Notes under the pieces: generated by a model
Seen by the model: the letters and a program-made list of their open reading frames with translations, nothing else
Database searches by the model: none
What the model was told of the DNA's origin: nothing
DNA from: Ancylostoma caninum
Taxonomy: Eukaryota > Nematoda > Chromadorea > Rhabditida > Ancylostomatidae
Assembly (NCBI GenBank): GCA_037903475.1
Contig: JBAJFG010000150.1
Span: forward strand, 806,001-870,000
DNA length: 64,000 nt
Reading direction: 5' to 3'
Shown here: piece by piece, positions 35,346 to 47,029 of the stretch
Layout: each line of letters starts with the position of its first letter
How positions within the stretch are numbered: the stretch's first letter is position 1
Translations under genes and position numbers: made by a program

Positions 35346-35599
35346 CAGTGGACGTCAATGGCGGTGGCACACCGAAAAAAGACGCCGCGCAACCACGTCG
35401 TGCGCACTATTGTTGATGTGTTCTGCTGCTGTTATGCTATTTCTAGCAGTTTTTCTACCCTTTTTGAGGATTTTCGACCGAATCGGGAAGAAAAGCGTGT
35501 AGGATAGCATTCCGGTGGCAGACGACACCGATCCCGCAGCGTGGTTATGCAGCGTCTTTGTCGAGGCCGCGGATGGGCCACCATCACTGACGTCCGCTT
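35346..35599. mobile_element. 254-bp foldback MITE, copy B
   Basis: Same family as 23160-23415: it begins CAGTGGACGTCAATGGCGG with a mirrored right end, flanked by TA at 35344-35345 and 35600-35601. The interior is inverted relative to copy A. Confidence 0.8.
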
Positions 35600-35989
35600 T
35601 ACATTCATTCTAACTCAGACAATTTTGGGGGCAAACCCCGTTCCAACCGCCGGCAAATCCCCGACGAAACGTTTGAACGAGGACCAATAGCGAACTAACA
35701 GCGGGCGGAATCACGCATGTTGCGGGCCAAACGCGCTGTCGGGCGAATCGCGGGCTGAGCGCAGAATCATTCGGGCTGATGTAACACCGTCGGGGTTCGG
35801 CCCGCTATGTGAGTGTCGGGCATCGGCGCGCTTTTCGCGGCTACTGACCGCCGACAAATATCTCCAAAAAGCGGCCTGAACGGCTACATATTTCGGCTCA
35901 ATAGGGGAATGGCTCGGTCGGAATGGTTGGTTGGTGGTAGCACGCACGTAATAAAGGATGAAGGCAACACCGGTATGGAAGAGATCAGA

Positions 35990-36062
35990 GGCATGGATGG
36001 CCTAGTGGATAAAGCAGCGGACTCTCAGTCATTCATGAAGGATGCTCAGGTTGGTTCGAATC
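35990..36062 (+). repeat. tRNA-derived (SINE-like) segment
   Basis: A-box TGGCCTAGTGG and B-box GGTTCGAATCC with GATAAAGCAGCGGACTCT between; the same family as 7793-7860. The D-arm resembles tRNA-Arg; the acceptor stem does not pair. Confidence 0.6.
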
Positions 36063-37599
36063 CTCTCAAGAATAGAAGAAAGCTAGCACTACAAAACCAT
36101 GGATACGGCTTGCAAACAGCCATCTTTTCGTATTTCTGATAAGAATTTGCACATTTGTGTTGCTCTTATACTCCGGTGGATCACGTTGGATCCACAATAG
36201 CTTCGAATCCGGAGTTCTTCCCTGCGAGACTATGCCCAAGCAATGACCAAGCGGCCAGAGGTTGTCACGGTGCCGGCATCCAGCTGACAGGTAATTGTGG
36301 AGAATACCGCCTTGTGCGCTCTATTAGGAGCAGTAGCACCTGGTGGTTTGCGGGCTCATGGCGGCCTGAACGCGGACAGTACTCGGGCGGATAGGAATGC
36401 AAGCCCCGTATTCAGCGGCCCTACAGCGGCCTGAACGCGACTACTTCTCGGGCGGAAACACCCAAACGCTCGTTCCGACCCTCGCCCCCGCTCGTTCGGA
36501 ACGGGATTTGTCCCCGAAATTGTCTGGGAATGTGTTTGATAACAATTATGGGTGGATCGTTGGCCATAGGAGAGGCGAGCTGCACCTCGTGGTTTCGACG
36601 TGATTTGCATTGCCGATTGAACTACAGGTTTGGTGAAAGTTTAAACATCGAAGGAGTTGAATGGATCGGCAACGGAGAGAGAGATAAAATTTATTGACGA
36701 TAGCTGGATAGCGAATACGAGAAAATAAGAAACGGCTCAAGCAGTCAACGCCCCCCCCCCCTCCAACTTCCCCAAAACTTTTCCAGGAGATACTCAGGAA
36801 AAACTTCCCAAAAAAGGATAAAAAGGATGCTTGGAGGGAAAATCTGTGTTTTTTCTACTTCATGAAATTGACACCTTTCTGGAGCCATATCTGGACTACA
36901 GATCAGTTAACAAACAAACAACCCCAAAGCAGCCTTTCGGTCAAGCACTTCAGTTTTTAACATTGGTGATCTCCACATGCTTCGATTGTCAGTCCTGGTC
37001 ATTTCAATAACATCTGCATTGTTGCTTTTGCCATGGATCCGTTTTTAGCATTCTCCCTAACTCCTCCCTAACCGCTCGCCGACGCACATGTAAACTTTGC
37101 CGTTTGATCCGCCTCTCTCTGCATGGTGTGCTTTACTATTAAAATGCTACCGCTGGCGGATCACAGAGATTTTTAGGAAAATGTTGGAGCTCGCTAGGGT
37201 ATGAGTTCGTATGCACTGTTAGAGTACCAGGTTTCTCGCGGAGTGAGCCTCTATAGACGTCCGAAGTCCTGCGTTAACCTGACCGCCGGCCTGGTCTTAC
37301 TACGTCTTGAGAACGCTGATGTCTATGACGGTGCAATTTCGTAGAATTTTGAAGCAACCACCAAACACTCCAGACGATCAAATTCTCAGACATAAAAACT
37401 CCAGTGGATGCTATCTTCAAGACGAACATCTTCTGTTTCTACAGTTTTTTTTAACTCAAGAGATATTCTACAAACAATGACTCCACTAAAGTGTTATGAT
37501 CATCATCACAAGTTTTTGGAAATAAGAATTGAATATAACACTCCTACGTTCCCAAACCCTGCTCTATGTTGCGCCAGAGCATCCCCACTCAGGTAATTA
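36063..37599. other. no gene resolved
   Basis: The GC-rich part to about 36500 has CGGGCGGA-type repeats resembling R2. The rest shows no exon or element end. Confidence 0.3.
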
Positions 37600-38306
37600 T
37601 AACGGGCCTTTTGCGGGCGCATTCAGGCCCAGCGGCCGGCCCGCGTGCCTTATTTGTGGGCATGGCCTCAGAGCGGGCCTTCCGCGTGCAATATTAGTGG
37701 GCGGGGCTTGTTAGCGGGCCTTCCGCGTGCCACATTTGCGGGCGGGGCTTGCCAGCGGGCCTCCTGCGTGCCATATTAGCAGGCGGGGCTTATTAGTGAG
37801 CCGCCTGCGGGCAAGAATTTTTGGCATGGGAGGATGAGGGCCAGAGGTGTGCGGAATTTTCCGTTTTCCGTTTCACGCTTTCCGTTTTCCGCCCATTCTT
37901 GGCCTTCCTTTTTCCGTTTTACGTTTTACGGATCCTAAATTTTATCCCTGATGGGGACCAGACCGGGTATACGCAGAAAGTTGGCGGAGGGGGGGGGTGG
38001 AAATAATTGGGTCTTCGCCACTTTGGATGCGGATGGAAAATAAAAATAAAAAGTATTAATTACAATATCAAATCATCAATGGTAATTATTGAAAAGTAAT
38101 AATAATTGTAAACACTAACAATCTATTTTGCAGAGCAGTTTCCAAAATTTCTTTTCTTCGGGGCGGGGGGGGGGGGTGGCATTCCCTTGCATCCGCCGCC
38201 GCCAAGATCTATTCGTTTGAAAGCTCAGCATTCCCAGTAAAGTTGCTTCATAAGGGTCCACACTCGATGAATTTTGATGCCCACTCTGGTGTGATGAAAG
38301 AAGCAA
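37600..38306 (+). repeat. dispersed GC-rich repeat R2, copy 2
   Basis: Matches 6690-7284 along its length, including GCGGGCCTTCCGCGTGCCA-type units, the AT-rich middle, the G-run, and the GTGTGATGAAAG end. It also has a CCGTTTTCCGTTTTACG-type stretch near 37860-37930 that copy 1 lacks. Confidence 0.6.
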
Positions 38307-38333
38307 TTATTTCATTCTAAAGGAGTTTTTACA

Positions 38334-38764
38334 GTTTCAACGCGTCGCGTCGCGCCCTATGCCTAGACATAGGCAGCGTCAACGCAGTGCGAGCTCGCAC
38401 GAGCTCGCAGCGTCGCCTGCCGCGAGAGGGTGCTTTCACAGTTTTCGACGCGGAGCGTCATTTTGCGAGCTCGCACTGGGCTGCGTCAAGGAATGCTCTG
38501 AGGCATTGATTACCGCTGCGCCAAAGCAGCAAATTGAACGTTCTGTGCTGCTGTACGAGTTGTGTATGTATATATTGATTCTTTTTTGTTTTCTTTCATT
38601 TTCAGGGTGACTTCCTTCATAGAACTTGTGCGGACAACTGTCCGATTCTGGGCACAGATGTCGGCTCCTTTATATACGAAAAGAACTTTGATTTCCCTCT
38701 TTTGACCACTCTTTAATTGCGGCGAGTTGCGTCGTTTGCCGCAACGCTGACGCGAGTTGAAAGG
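38334..38764. repeat. possible TIR element, GC-rich ends
   Basis: TTTCAACGCGTCGCG at the left and CGCGAGTTGAAA at the right are inverted. GAGCTCGC palindromes lie inside. No clear target duplication. Confidence 0.35.
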
Positions 38765-38832
38765 CTAGAAGTCAGCTCGCAACGAGTAGTGGGCAGTGTC
38801 GCAATCGATACGTATCATTTCCACGATCTTTA

Positions 38833-39696
38833 TCTGTATATATAAAAGTGAAAGTTTGTGTGTGTGTTTGTTTTTTTTTTGTTTGTTTGTGTGTATGTTC
38901 CTTATAGAAATCGCGGAGGATGAACCGATCCGGACCAAATTTTGCATACAGGCCCAACGGGGGCCGGCGGAGGTTATAGGCTACCTTGCAGCTGGGATTA
39001 TCGGTATCGATGTTATTGATTTTATCGGTGTTATTGATTTTATCGATTTTTTACAACTTTCCCCACCTCATCGGTGCGGACATGCCCACTGAGGTTTTCG
39101 AGTGTGCTGAATACGAATATGGCAACCCTTTTCAATGACGGTATCGATTTATCCAATTTGTCGACTTTTTTCAACTTTCGCTCGGGGATCGGTGAGGATA
39201 TGCCCACTGGGGTTTTCGAATGTGCTGAATACAAATAGGGCAGCCCCTTCCAATGACGGTATCGGTTTAATGATTTTATCGATTTTTCGCAGCTTCTACT
39301 CAGGGGTCAGTGAGGACATACTTACTGGAATTATGCGCAGATAACGAATATGACAACCACTATGCATGGAACTTCGAGTTATTGGTTTTATCGGATTTTT
39401 AATCAAGTTTTTGACTTTCCACTACTTCTCGGTTAAGAGTAAGAGCGCATTTACTGAGGTTCTCAAAGATGCTGATCGCAACTATGGCATGCTTTTTCCA
39501 TAAAGTTATAATCCAAATAACTTCACTATTTGATTTTTCGCCAAAATGTCGGTTAAATGAGGGTCATTCCGTCATCATGCTGATCACCAAAATGATGAGC
39601 ATTTTCAATAGATTTACCGGTAGTAGCAGATTTCCTCATCAGTGTGAAATAGCCGGGGTAGTAGAACACCCGAGCGAAGCCGGGCATACCATCTAG
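38833..39696 (+). mobile_element. Helitron-like element H2, copy a (both ends)
   Basis: The 5' end is A|TCTGTATATATAAAAG. The 3' end is CCCGAGCGAAGCCGGG (hairpin), then CATACCAT and CTAG|T, a textbook Helitron terminus inserted between A and T. At 864 bp there is no Rep/helicase. The interior is made of units of about 125 bp with CTCGGGGATCGGTGAGGA and GTGCTGAATAC. Confidence 0.85.
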
Positions 39697-40357
39697 TTCC
39701 TTATATCGCCGGTTCATTTTTATTTATTTTGATGTGGCGAAGTCTGGGAATACTCTCAGCTGCTAATACTCCTATGGTTCCACACATAGACGCGCGTCAA
39801 ATGCATGCATCTGGTTTGGATTGCCTTTATCTTTCCTTTGTAAGTCTGCTGAAGAAATAACTCACCATCATATTCTAGCAACAAGTAGTGAATGAACCTA
39901 CTTGTGGAAAAATTTTGTGGAAGAATGTATCAGTTCTATCATTGTCTTGCTTGTGCAAGTTATTTGTCAAAGAACACACTCGATTGCTTTTCTTAAATCT
40001 GGTTTTATTCAGTAAATTCGCATTTTTCGCGTGTGAACTGTGCCGTGCTCAAAAGATGGAAATAGAGGGTGAGAGAGAGGGAGATAGGTGTTGCACGCAT
40101 CACATCATATTATTGTAAAATAGTGCACGAACAAGACCGAAAATGCCTTAATTTTGTACATACAGTACAAATTAAGAACATAATCACCCCAAATGAAGTG
40201 AGGTTCCATAGATTTTAACCGCGGCTGCCTTTCAATCAACGAACGTTGCCGCTGCGTTCATTCCGTGTTCCCATTGCTACACTTTTCACTGGCCCAACAG
40301 TTGAACGCTTTGGTCCCGTGAAATGTGAGAACATAATAATTATAAGTTAATTTAATT
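39697..40357. other. no gene seen
   Basis: Intergenic sequence downstream of the basic-tail gene. No motif recognised. Confidence 0.3.
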
Positions 40358-40363
40358 TTTATT
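40358..40363 (-). terminator. polyadenylation signal AATAAA
   Basis: AATAAA on the minus strand about 42 nt beyond the stop at 40405, which supports that frame as a real gene end. Confidence 0.55.
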
Positions 40364-40404
40364 AAGAGTAAGCATATTTACAGTGACAAATTGTTTGTAT
40401 TAAC

Positions 40405-41521
40405 TCAATGATAAATGAGTTTCCCACTTCTGCTGTTAGACTCAGATGAATCGGAGCTTGACTCCTCCTTCTTCCGTCTCGTTCTTCTTCGTCGCACTGG
40501 TTTTTGCGAGCGTCTTCTGCGTGGTCGTTTATTCAGTGAAATTCCACTTAGGCTAGATTTCGCACTAGTTGTCTTTCTTGTTTGACTTTTCCGCCCTCCA
40601 CTCGGTTTACCAGATAATTCCGAGTCCCTTTCATGATGTTTTGGCTTTGACTTATGTTTATGTTTCTTCAACCTTGTACCTCCCTGAGCAACAGCGGTGC
40701 TTTCTTGTAGAACCTGTTTTTGTTCACCTACATCTTTTTGATTTTGGATCTGAAGAGCCGGTTTTGACTGGGCGGCTAAACCATCTATGGGCACAGCGTC
40801 GACATTTTCTTTTTGACTGCCTACGCCTGCTGGAACATTTGGTGAATGAACGACAAACGGTGTTTTCTTTAATACACTTTTGAAAGCACTTTCAAACGGC
40901 GGGAATGCTTTCCGCCGTCTCTTCTTCAGCACTATAGGTTCCGGTGTGTCTTCTTGTACGTGAAGCCTAAAAGTATACGTGGGAACACAGATTCTGTAAT
41001 GTGTAATTGAAATGTAAGGTGACTCAGGGAATGATTCGAAAAAACTTCTTGAGAAATATAACACGCTTGTTGAGTTTCTGATCTTTTGAATTTGAATACC
41101 ATCATTTTTCATCCGTGTAAAGCCAACGATAAACGTTGACCTTTTTTGTAATGATGGTAGACCTATTATTGGAACAAAAGTTATTTCTTATAATTGCTCT
41201 TTCAAACCAAAAATAGGGATCCCGCAAGAAAAAACATTTCCTGATACTCTCCACACAAACGGTTAACTTGTGCTTCTCAAGTGGACATTCTTCAGTTCTT
41301 CCAACGAAATACAAACTCTTATAGACAACGTGGGGCTCTATGCGCCAGCCAGGGTCAGGAACAGTGGGCTGGATGATGGGACGACGTCGACTAGGAGGAA
41401 GTAAAGAGGAGGAAAACACAGAATGTGAGCGCTTTGGCCCCACAACCACACCTAAAGGCAACACCCACGGAGGAGTTCGTGTCCGAGATTTTGTTCTTTT
41501 TAGATAGTTAACTATACAATC
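40405..41521 (-). CDS. unknown protein with Arg/Ser-rich basic tail
   Basis: Two minus-strand coding blocks. The first (41521 to about 41141) follows a good acceptor (TTTCGTAG|GATTG) and includes RTKSRTRTPPW, GWRIEPHVVYKSLYF and ESIRKCFFLRDPYFWFERA. The second (about 40966 to the stop at 40405), after a likely acceptor ACTTTTAG, is low in complexity: KHKHKSKPKHH, then RPRRRRSQKP, RRRRTRRKKEE and SSSDSSESNSRSG. The junction is unsettled because the two blocks do not share phase at the obvious donor (AAG|GTCAAC). The tail resembles RS-type or chromatin/RNA-binding basic tails, so a nuclear role is possible but not shown. It may also be the C-terminal part of the kinase-family gene whose exon lies at 44416. 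Not recognised as a named family. Confidence 0.55.
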
Positions 41522-41668
41522 CTACGAAAGTTGTACCGTCGCCGGCGTCTGCTAGTGAGAAAGACGTCATCCGAAGTGTCCACTGCTGTGCGATGGGCGC
41601 TTCATATATGGTTAAAACTACGATCTGAAAAATTGGGTACTGATAGGTGAGGAGAGCACCAGGGTTTA

Positions 41669-42287
41669 GTGAGAAGGATGGCACCCGACAGCAAAGCGAG
41701 CATCAGAAAAATCCTGAGACGCCATCGTTGGGCGGATACCGTCTACTTAGTTGCGAGAATTGCGACCAACTTGATCAAAGTTCTATCACATCACCTTCTT
41801 GCTCAACCCGATGAATTGCTCAAGAAAGGGAATTGTGTGTACAAGTTTCCTTACCCTGACTCTGTCTGCGTTGGATCATCTGCAGCCTCCCAATCGTATG
41901 GATTATTGATGTCGCCGCCTTCGGATTTCGCACCCTGTTACGAAGAATTTCCTCTAGGCAGATACTTATGACTTCAAAATAGATAACTTTGGAAAATTAC
42001 AACTTTTGTTTGCTCTGGTACAATTCTGTATTACGTTGAAAAGTAAAAACGCAAGAAAAACGTACGTGCAGGAGTATCAATAATTTTCATTTTGGGATTC
42101 GATTATGTTCATCCAATTTTAAGGGATTTCCATTACATGTTTTTAAATTTTCAATGGAGGCTCTTTCTCCATTTTTATCTGGTTCTGGCCCAAGGTCGTT
42201 CCGAATTTTCAAATAGATTTTAGTAGCTAGCCTGTAGTATGAACTATGTGAGTGGTCCAAAAATGTTTCTGCATTTTCGTGAAGCAA
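41669..42287. other. two unassigned open frames
   Basis: A plus-strand frame 41669-41971 (RKILRRHRWADTVYLVARIA) and a minus-strand frame 42087-42287 (FLDHSHSSYYRLATKIYLKI, ending RIPK and a stop) have protein-like composition but no splice pairing or known family. At most one is likely real. Confidence 0.2.
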
Positions 42288-43289
42288 TACACTTTTTTGA
42301 ACAGGATATCATGTCGAAGTAGCGTGACACCTGCTTACTTTGTTGTGAACCTCTTGGTAGTCAGCTGGTCGTTTCTATCCCAAATTGAATCTTCAATCGC
42401 ACAGAGCTCCGCGAAGCGGCACTCTGGCTCGGGGTTCCTTTTTCTCAGAGTTTACCTAGCCCTGAGGTAACGTGGCACACGGGTCCGAGTCAGATTTTAT
42501 ATAATATTTTATATAAAATGAAAGGCTATTTTCGTGTACAATCACTCATTCTAACGAGGTAGCAGCGTGCCACCGTTTCTTGGGTTATAGATATCAACAG
42601 TCTCCAGACCTGCAAAGCCACGCTGATTCCAGTGATGTACGTCAGAACTAATAAAACTAAACCGTCGCATTCTACGCAACGAAATAAAACTAAAACCAAG
42701 CAAGTACTGGGTTTTTCGGCCTACCCACGGGCGCTGAGGCAGTTTCAACCTACACTATTCGAGGCTTGGACGTAAATATTTTTTTACTGTTTTTCAATCC
42801 TTCTTCTTCAGAGTAGCACGATGGATGAGTTTACTCCCTTTGAGGTACTGTTTAGCCCAAATTCCAGAGTTTTCAAGAGACTATTGAAAAAAAAATGTTA
42901 TAGATGTTCTGAATATGAATGATGTTTAGGACGTCCCTGATTCAAAATTGGAGTTCGTTTCTCGGATACGACTGTAGATTTCCCACTAGCTCTTCTACAC
43001 GCTCCCATTCTATTCTAATCTCAGTAGCTCGGCAATGTATTCTATCTCTATTGCTATTTTGAAGATAACGCTTTTTATAATTGAAGTTCATTCAAACGCT
43101 TTCTATAATTCAAGTTCATTCACTACTGTTCGTTTGTTTATTTGAGTTTTAGTTCTTAACCATTCACAGTTTTCCCTTCTATGAGTTCCACTGCGGTTCC
43201 GCTACTACATTATGTGCAGATATTACTGAAAGTGGTCTCATGATGTGGCACTAATCGTTTGAGGATAACGAAAGTAGGTGAACCCCTTC
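42288..43289. other. no gene or element resolved
   Basis: Contains a short AT-rich hairpin near 42497-42521 (TTTTATATAATATTTTATATAAAA). Nothing else stands out. Confidence 0.3.
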
Positions 43290-43562
43290 ACAGACATCCC
43301 CCATCCCGTTCGCCCAGAGTCCCTGGCGAATTCGTTCGTCTTGGGTTAAGTGGGTCAGGCTAGCCCTGGTTGCTCTAGGCTTAGCAAGACGCGCTTGGGC
43401 GCTGGGATTGAATCTCGGAAGGGGAGTCCTTCACCCACCGTAGTCGGAGAAGGATGTTATTGCTTCCAGTATTGTGACCCCACATCATCATCTTGGGGAT
43501 GCTAGCGGAATTCGTGCGGTGCCTTGGCTTGATTTGTTGGCACACCATTGAGTGTATTCAAA

Positions 43563-43625
<63 letters not shown>
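43290..43625 (+). repeat. SINE-like retroposon with (AAAT)n tail
   Basis: A non-coding body with a tRNA-like GGATTGAATCTC B-box ends in about 65 bases of perfect AAAT repeats. Such tails are typical of RTE-mobilised SINEs. No target duplication was confirmed. Confidence 0.45.
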
Positions 43626-43939
43626 ACCCCGTTTTAAAGAACTTTCACGGACCCGTCAGGAGGAGCGGTCCGTGACGGTGCTGGCTGCCCGCCACGGCTG
43701 CAGAGTTGGCATACACGTCTTGACGTGTCCGATCGATAAGATCAACGACATCAAGCGTCCATTAGGCTCGACAAGCTGTTTCAAATCCCATTCCGAAACA
43801 CGTTCAAAAAATGTGTTCAGAGACCGTTTTGCAACAAATTGTGTACATCGCTGACTCAGCGCATTGAGGAGATTCAGAATCTGTTAAAAACTCAGAAAAC
43901 GAGGTGACACACTGCCTCTAAGACAGCACTTGTTTTCAT

Positions 43940-44110
43940 TCCCACCTCCTTCCATTTTCAGCCCGGGCAACTCGGTCATTCTGTGCAAACGGGCTAAAGT
44001 CTTGGCAAAGAAGACTGCTTTTTGTAGGATCCCACAAACTTAAACACGACATCCGTTTTCACTACAGTGTTTAACCTAGGAATATAGCAAAACCTGTGGC
44101 AGTAAGAAGG
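43940..44110. repeat. segment duplicated at 59265-59440
   Basis: Both copies contain CTCCTTCCATTTTNAGCCC, then GGCAA.TCGG.CATTCTGT and CCTAGGANTATAGCAAAACC in the same order and spacing. One copy lies beside a kinase exon, the other inside the kinase gene, so this is probably locus duplication rather than a mobile repeat. Confidence 0.65.
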
Positions 44111-44415
44111 TGCTCCATTTTAGTGACCGCCCGCGTCCCACGTGGCACACCATGCCCGTCATGAATCTAATGTGTTAATGTGAAGTTATTGGGATCTGAA
44201 TGCGATTGTAGGTTTTAAACTGTGTGTGCAGTTCAAAACCGAAGAGAAAAACAAAGAATGTTAATAGTAACACAGAACGGAAAAAGTTTCTTGTTTTGCG
44301 AGAAATAAGAAATAAAAAGAAAATTTCGAACGTAAACTAGGCAGCATGTCGTATGTGCTATAATATTTCCACGCTCAGCAATTCGTCGTATGTGCTATAA
44401 TATTTCCACGCTTAC

Positions 44416-44535
44416 CAATTCCACGAGCTTGTAAATATAGTCGTAGTCCACGCGATCTTGGTACTGCAAGCTATCTATGTATTCCATAATTTTACAGAGT
44501 TCTTCCACACATTTTATACCCTCGAAGGCTGCATC
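44416..44535 (-). CDS. kinase-family exon (CK1/TTBK-like, C-terminal part of the domain)
   Basis: Acceptor CCTTCAG|GATGC and donor TTG|GTAAGC bracket 40 clean codons. The sequence includes CVEELCKIMEYIDSLQYQDR and DYDYIYKLVEL, the helix region that follows the catalytic core in nematode TTBK-like CK1 kinases. It is in the same orientation and phase as the kinase gene at 55137-63286, 10 kb upstream, so it may be its next exon. Orphan exons on the same strand in between, and the duplicated segment at 43940, argue instead for a tandem paralogue. The overlapping 34-bp direct repeat at 44345-44420 duplicates the donor region. Confidence 0.75.
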
Positions 44536-44594
44536 CTGAAGGATGAAACGATTTGAAAACTCTTAGCAAGTCTAGGAGGTTATTTATTGTGGGA

Positions 44595-45213
44595 CCATTT
44601 GGCCGTCCGACTAACGCCGGACTTCCAGAGTTCTACTGATGCTGGCTTCGCTCGCATACTTCATACTGAATGCGAACAAGGTTGTGAAAACCTTTTGAGG
44701 GACTTTTGAGGGACGCGCCGATATTCTGCTAAGGAACTTTTGAATCTGCAATTGGTTGCCTTGTTGGTAAAGTAGTTCGCCTAAGGGCTAAAAACAAGTG
44801 AATGTAACTGATTCCTTGGAATAGTACCTTGAAATTATTCATTTGTAGCTGGTAGTTGTGCCAATTCAAGTGATAAGGGTCCAACGGTGTATAAAAACAG
44901 AATGAAATGTGAGGTCGCTTCAGACACAAATGGACTGGAATTACGAAGGAGAATGTGGAAGAGGAAATAATATGCGTCTTAGTCACGGAAGGGATATGTA
45001 GAAGAGAAGGACGAAGCAGGTACTGGCACATGAAGCATCCATAAAGAACCCGTCTCAATGCGTTCCCCCACCTTTGACGCAGGAGGGCCCCGCCACGGCG
45101 TTGGAGCCGTCTCTTGACGTTTACCCACATTTGGATACTGGCGGACCCTTATCACAGCGATGGTCCCATCCCCCCAGTTTTGGGCGCCGGTGCACTTTTA
45201 TTACAACGTTGAA
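44595..45213 (-). mobile_element. Helitron-like element H1, copy c, 5'-truncated
   Basis: On the minus strand the 3' hairpin (GTCCGGCGTTAGTCGGAC) and a degraded end (ATGG|T) are present, with the H1 sequence AAGTGATAAGGGTCC and one satellite unit. The TCATGACTT start is missing. Confidence 0.65.
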
Positions 45214-45569
45214 ACATTTGCGCGTGAGATAAATAAATAAATAAAAAGATTAGTAAAGCTGTATGCATTATGATGTTTGTAGTACTATCATTTTTCCTCC
45301 ACTTTTTTACTTTAAGGAGGAAGTTTCCACTATCTGCAAACGTGAGATGATTCTCAGCAACCAGAGGTTAGGCATGCTGCATTGTGTGATACATCGTGCC
45401 GTTCATTTCTTGCATATATTGATTTCAAGACTACACCGATGTTTTCAGTTTTTATGGATTCTGTGTATTATCGGATTTTCTAATAAATTTGTTCAAATCT
45501 AATAGACACGAAGATTAATAAGTACCAATATTTAGTTTTGCGATTCTGTTTATCGCGTATGGGACGCAT

Positions 45570-45956
45570 TCAAATATTCGTTGAGTACGGGTTTGATTTG
45601 TACAGAATTTGGTTTATCTTAGATAAAAGTCTACTATTTCTCCAGTTTGCAGGCCATTGATGGTGAAACGTTGACCAACACTCCAAACATACTCTTGCTA
45701 CGAGCTCTTTGCAAGAAAAAATGGATAAAAAAAATGGTTGCTGTGATGTCTCCCAAGTGAATAGAAAAACACTCCGATTGAGCAGCTTCGTCAACTCATC
45801 TCCATCTGCCACGATGGTGGTTCTCTTGTCAAGCAACTTCAAGTTGTAGCTCAGATAATGTCGCTTAGGCTGTTCACGGAACATTTCCAGTACTCTAATT
45901 CTCAGAAAATTGGAAAAAAGAAAGAATGTAACAATCGTACATGCATATCTAGTCAT
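45570..45956 (-). CDS. unassigned exon-like frame
   Basis: Minus-strand frame with VLEMFREQPKRHYLSYNLKL and TIVADGDELTKLL, following a pyrimidine-rich acceptor-like stretch. No family recognised and no donor fixed. Confidence 0.25.
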   Translation of the reverse strand: MTRYACTIVTFFLFSNFLRIRVLEMFREQPKRHYLSYNLKLLDKRTTIVADGDELTKLLNRSVFLFTWETSQQPFFLSIFSCKELVARVCLECWSTFHHQWPANWRNSRLLSKINQILYKSNPYSTNI

Positions 45957-46009
45957 ATGCAGCCCCTTTGCCAGCTAGTACTCTGAAGTTCACCACCAGA
46001 CCAGCAGAA

Positions 46010-46800
46010 GGGAGAAGGAGTGGTCTGCCTGACCAGGAAACGGGAGATCTGCCTGACCAATTCAGGGTTGAACCAACGTTTCGAGATGTTGCCTGAACAT
46101 TTTACGGGTCAACATTCAGATCGGCTCAATTTACGGGTTTTGCCTGATCAGATTCCCGGACTAGCGGATTCCTGACAGAGAAACGGATGTCTTCTGACCA
46201 GATTACGAGTATAGCCTCTTGCCTGACCAGCAGACGGATGTTGTCTGACCGGGTTACGGGTATCGCCTGTTGCGTGACCAGATTACAGGTGTTGCCAGGC
46301 AATTTTTGGGGTCCCACCCATATCTCTGCAGTGCGAAGACATTTAAAGCTGGAGCTTATGCCAGGTGGATATGTCCTTAACGTCCTCCCATAAAGTCAAA
46401 AATTGCGCAATTTTTTGATTGAAATGGATCTTGTGCATATCAACATACGAGTTGCAACCAGCCGCATGTACGCAGTAGAATGAAGAGGAGACTCGTGGAT
46501 GGAGGTGTATTTCGAGGCGAAAACGGCTGTGTCGTAAAGTGGCTTGTGCACACAAAGCTGGTATGAGGTGCCTCATCCACCGGAACTTTTGTGGTCGAGC
46601 TCCATAGGACCTCGTGGGACCTCACACCGCGAGGGACCATCTCATCTGAGTTTTCTTTGGACGTCCGAGGTGTTGCCTGGCCAGTTTCCGTGTGACGCCC
46701 GACCAGTTTCCGGATGTTGCTTGAACAGTTTCCGGGTGTTCATGGCCGCTTGATCAGGTTCCGGGTCTGAATTTCCTGAACAGTTTCCGGGTGTGCCTGG
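46010..46800. repeat. degenerate minisatellite of about 23 bp, in two blocks
   Basis: Blocks at 46010-46310 and 46660-46800 repeat TTGCCTGACCAG.TTACGGGTG imperfectly. The 350 bp between them do not repeat and look like an insertion. Confidence 0.65.
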
Positions 46801-46978
46801 CCAGCAGGCGAGCACGACTGCTGGCCCGCTCGCACGGGATTTTCCGTGCCAGCGGGCGCGACAATCGTGGGGGCGGCTGTGACAGCCGTGCGAGCGGGCT
46901 ACGACAACCATGCGAGCGGGCCGCGACATGGCTGCAATCCGCTTTACCGGGGCCCGCTCACACGGCACTTTGTCTGAG
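46795..46978. mobile_element. GC-rich foldback MITE, partial copy
   Basis: The right end GCTTTACCGGGGCCCGCT..CACTTTGTCTGAG is shared with the MITE at 48448-48707. CGAGCGGGC units repeat inside. Confidence 0.6.
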
Positions 46979-47029
46979 AGCTCAATTGGGGCGACAGCCA
47001 ACCGAACTCAACTGGCTTCCTGATTCACT

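Noticed and set aside
35980..36075. Functional tRNA-Arg
   Set aside because: The D-arm and B-box fit, but the acceptor and anticodon stems do not pair and a long middle is inserted.
38796..39344. Helitron-internal open frames
   Set aside because: They come from the repeats of about 125 bp in H2a, with no Rep or helicase motif.
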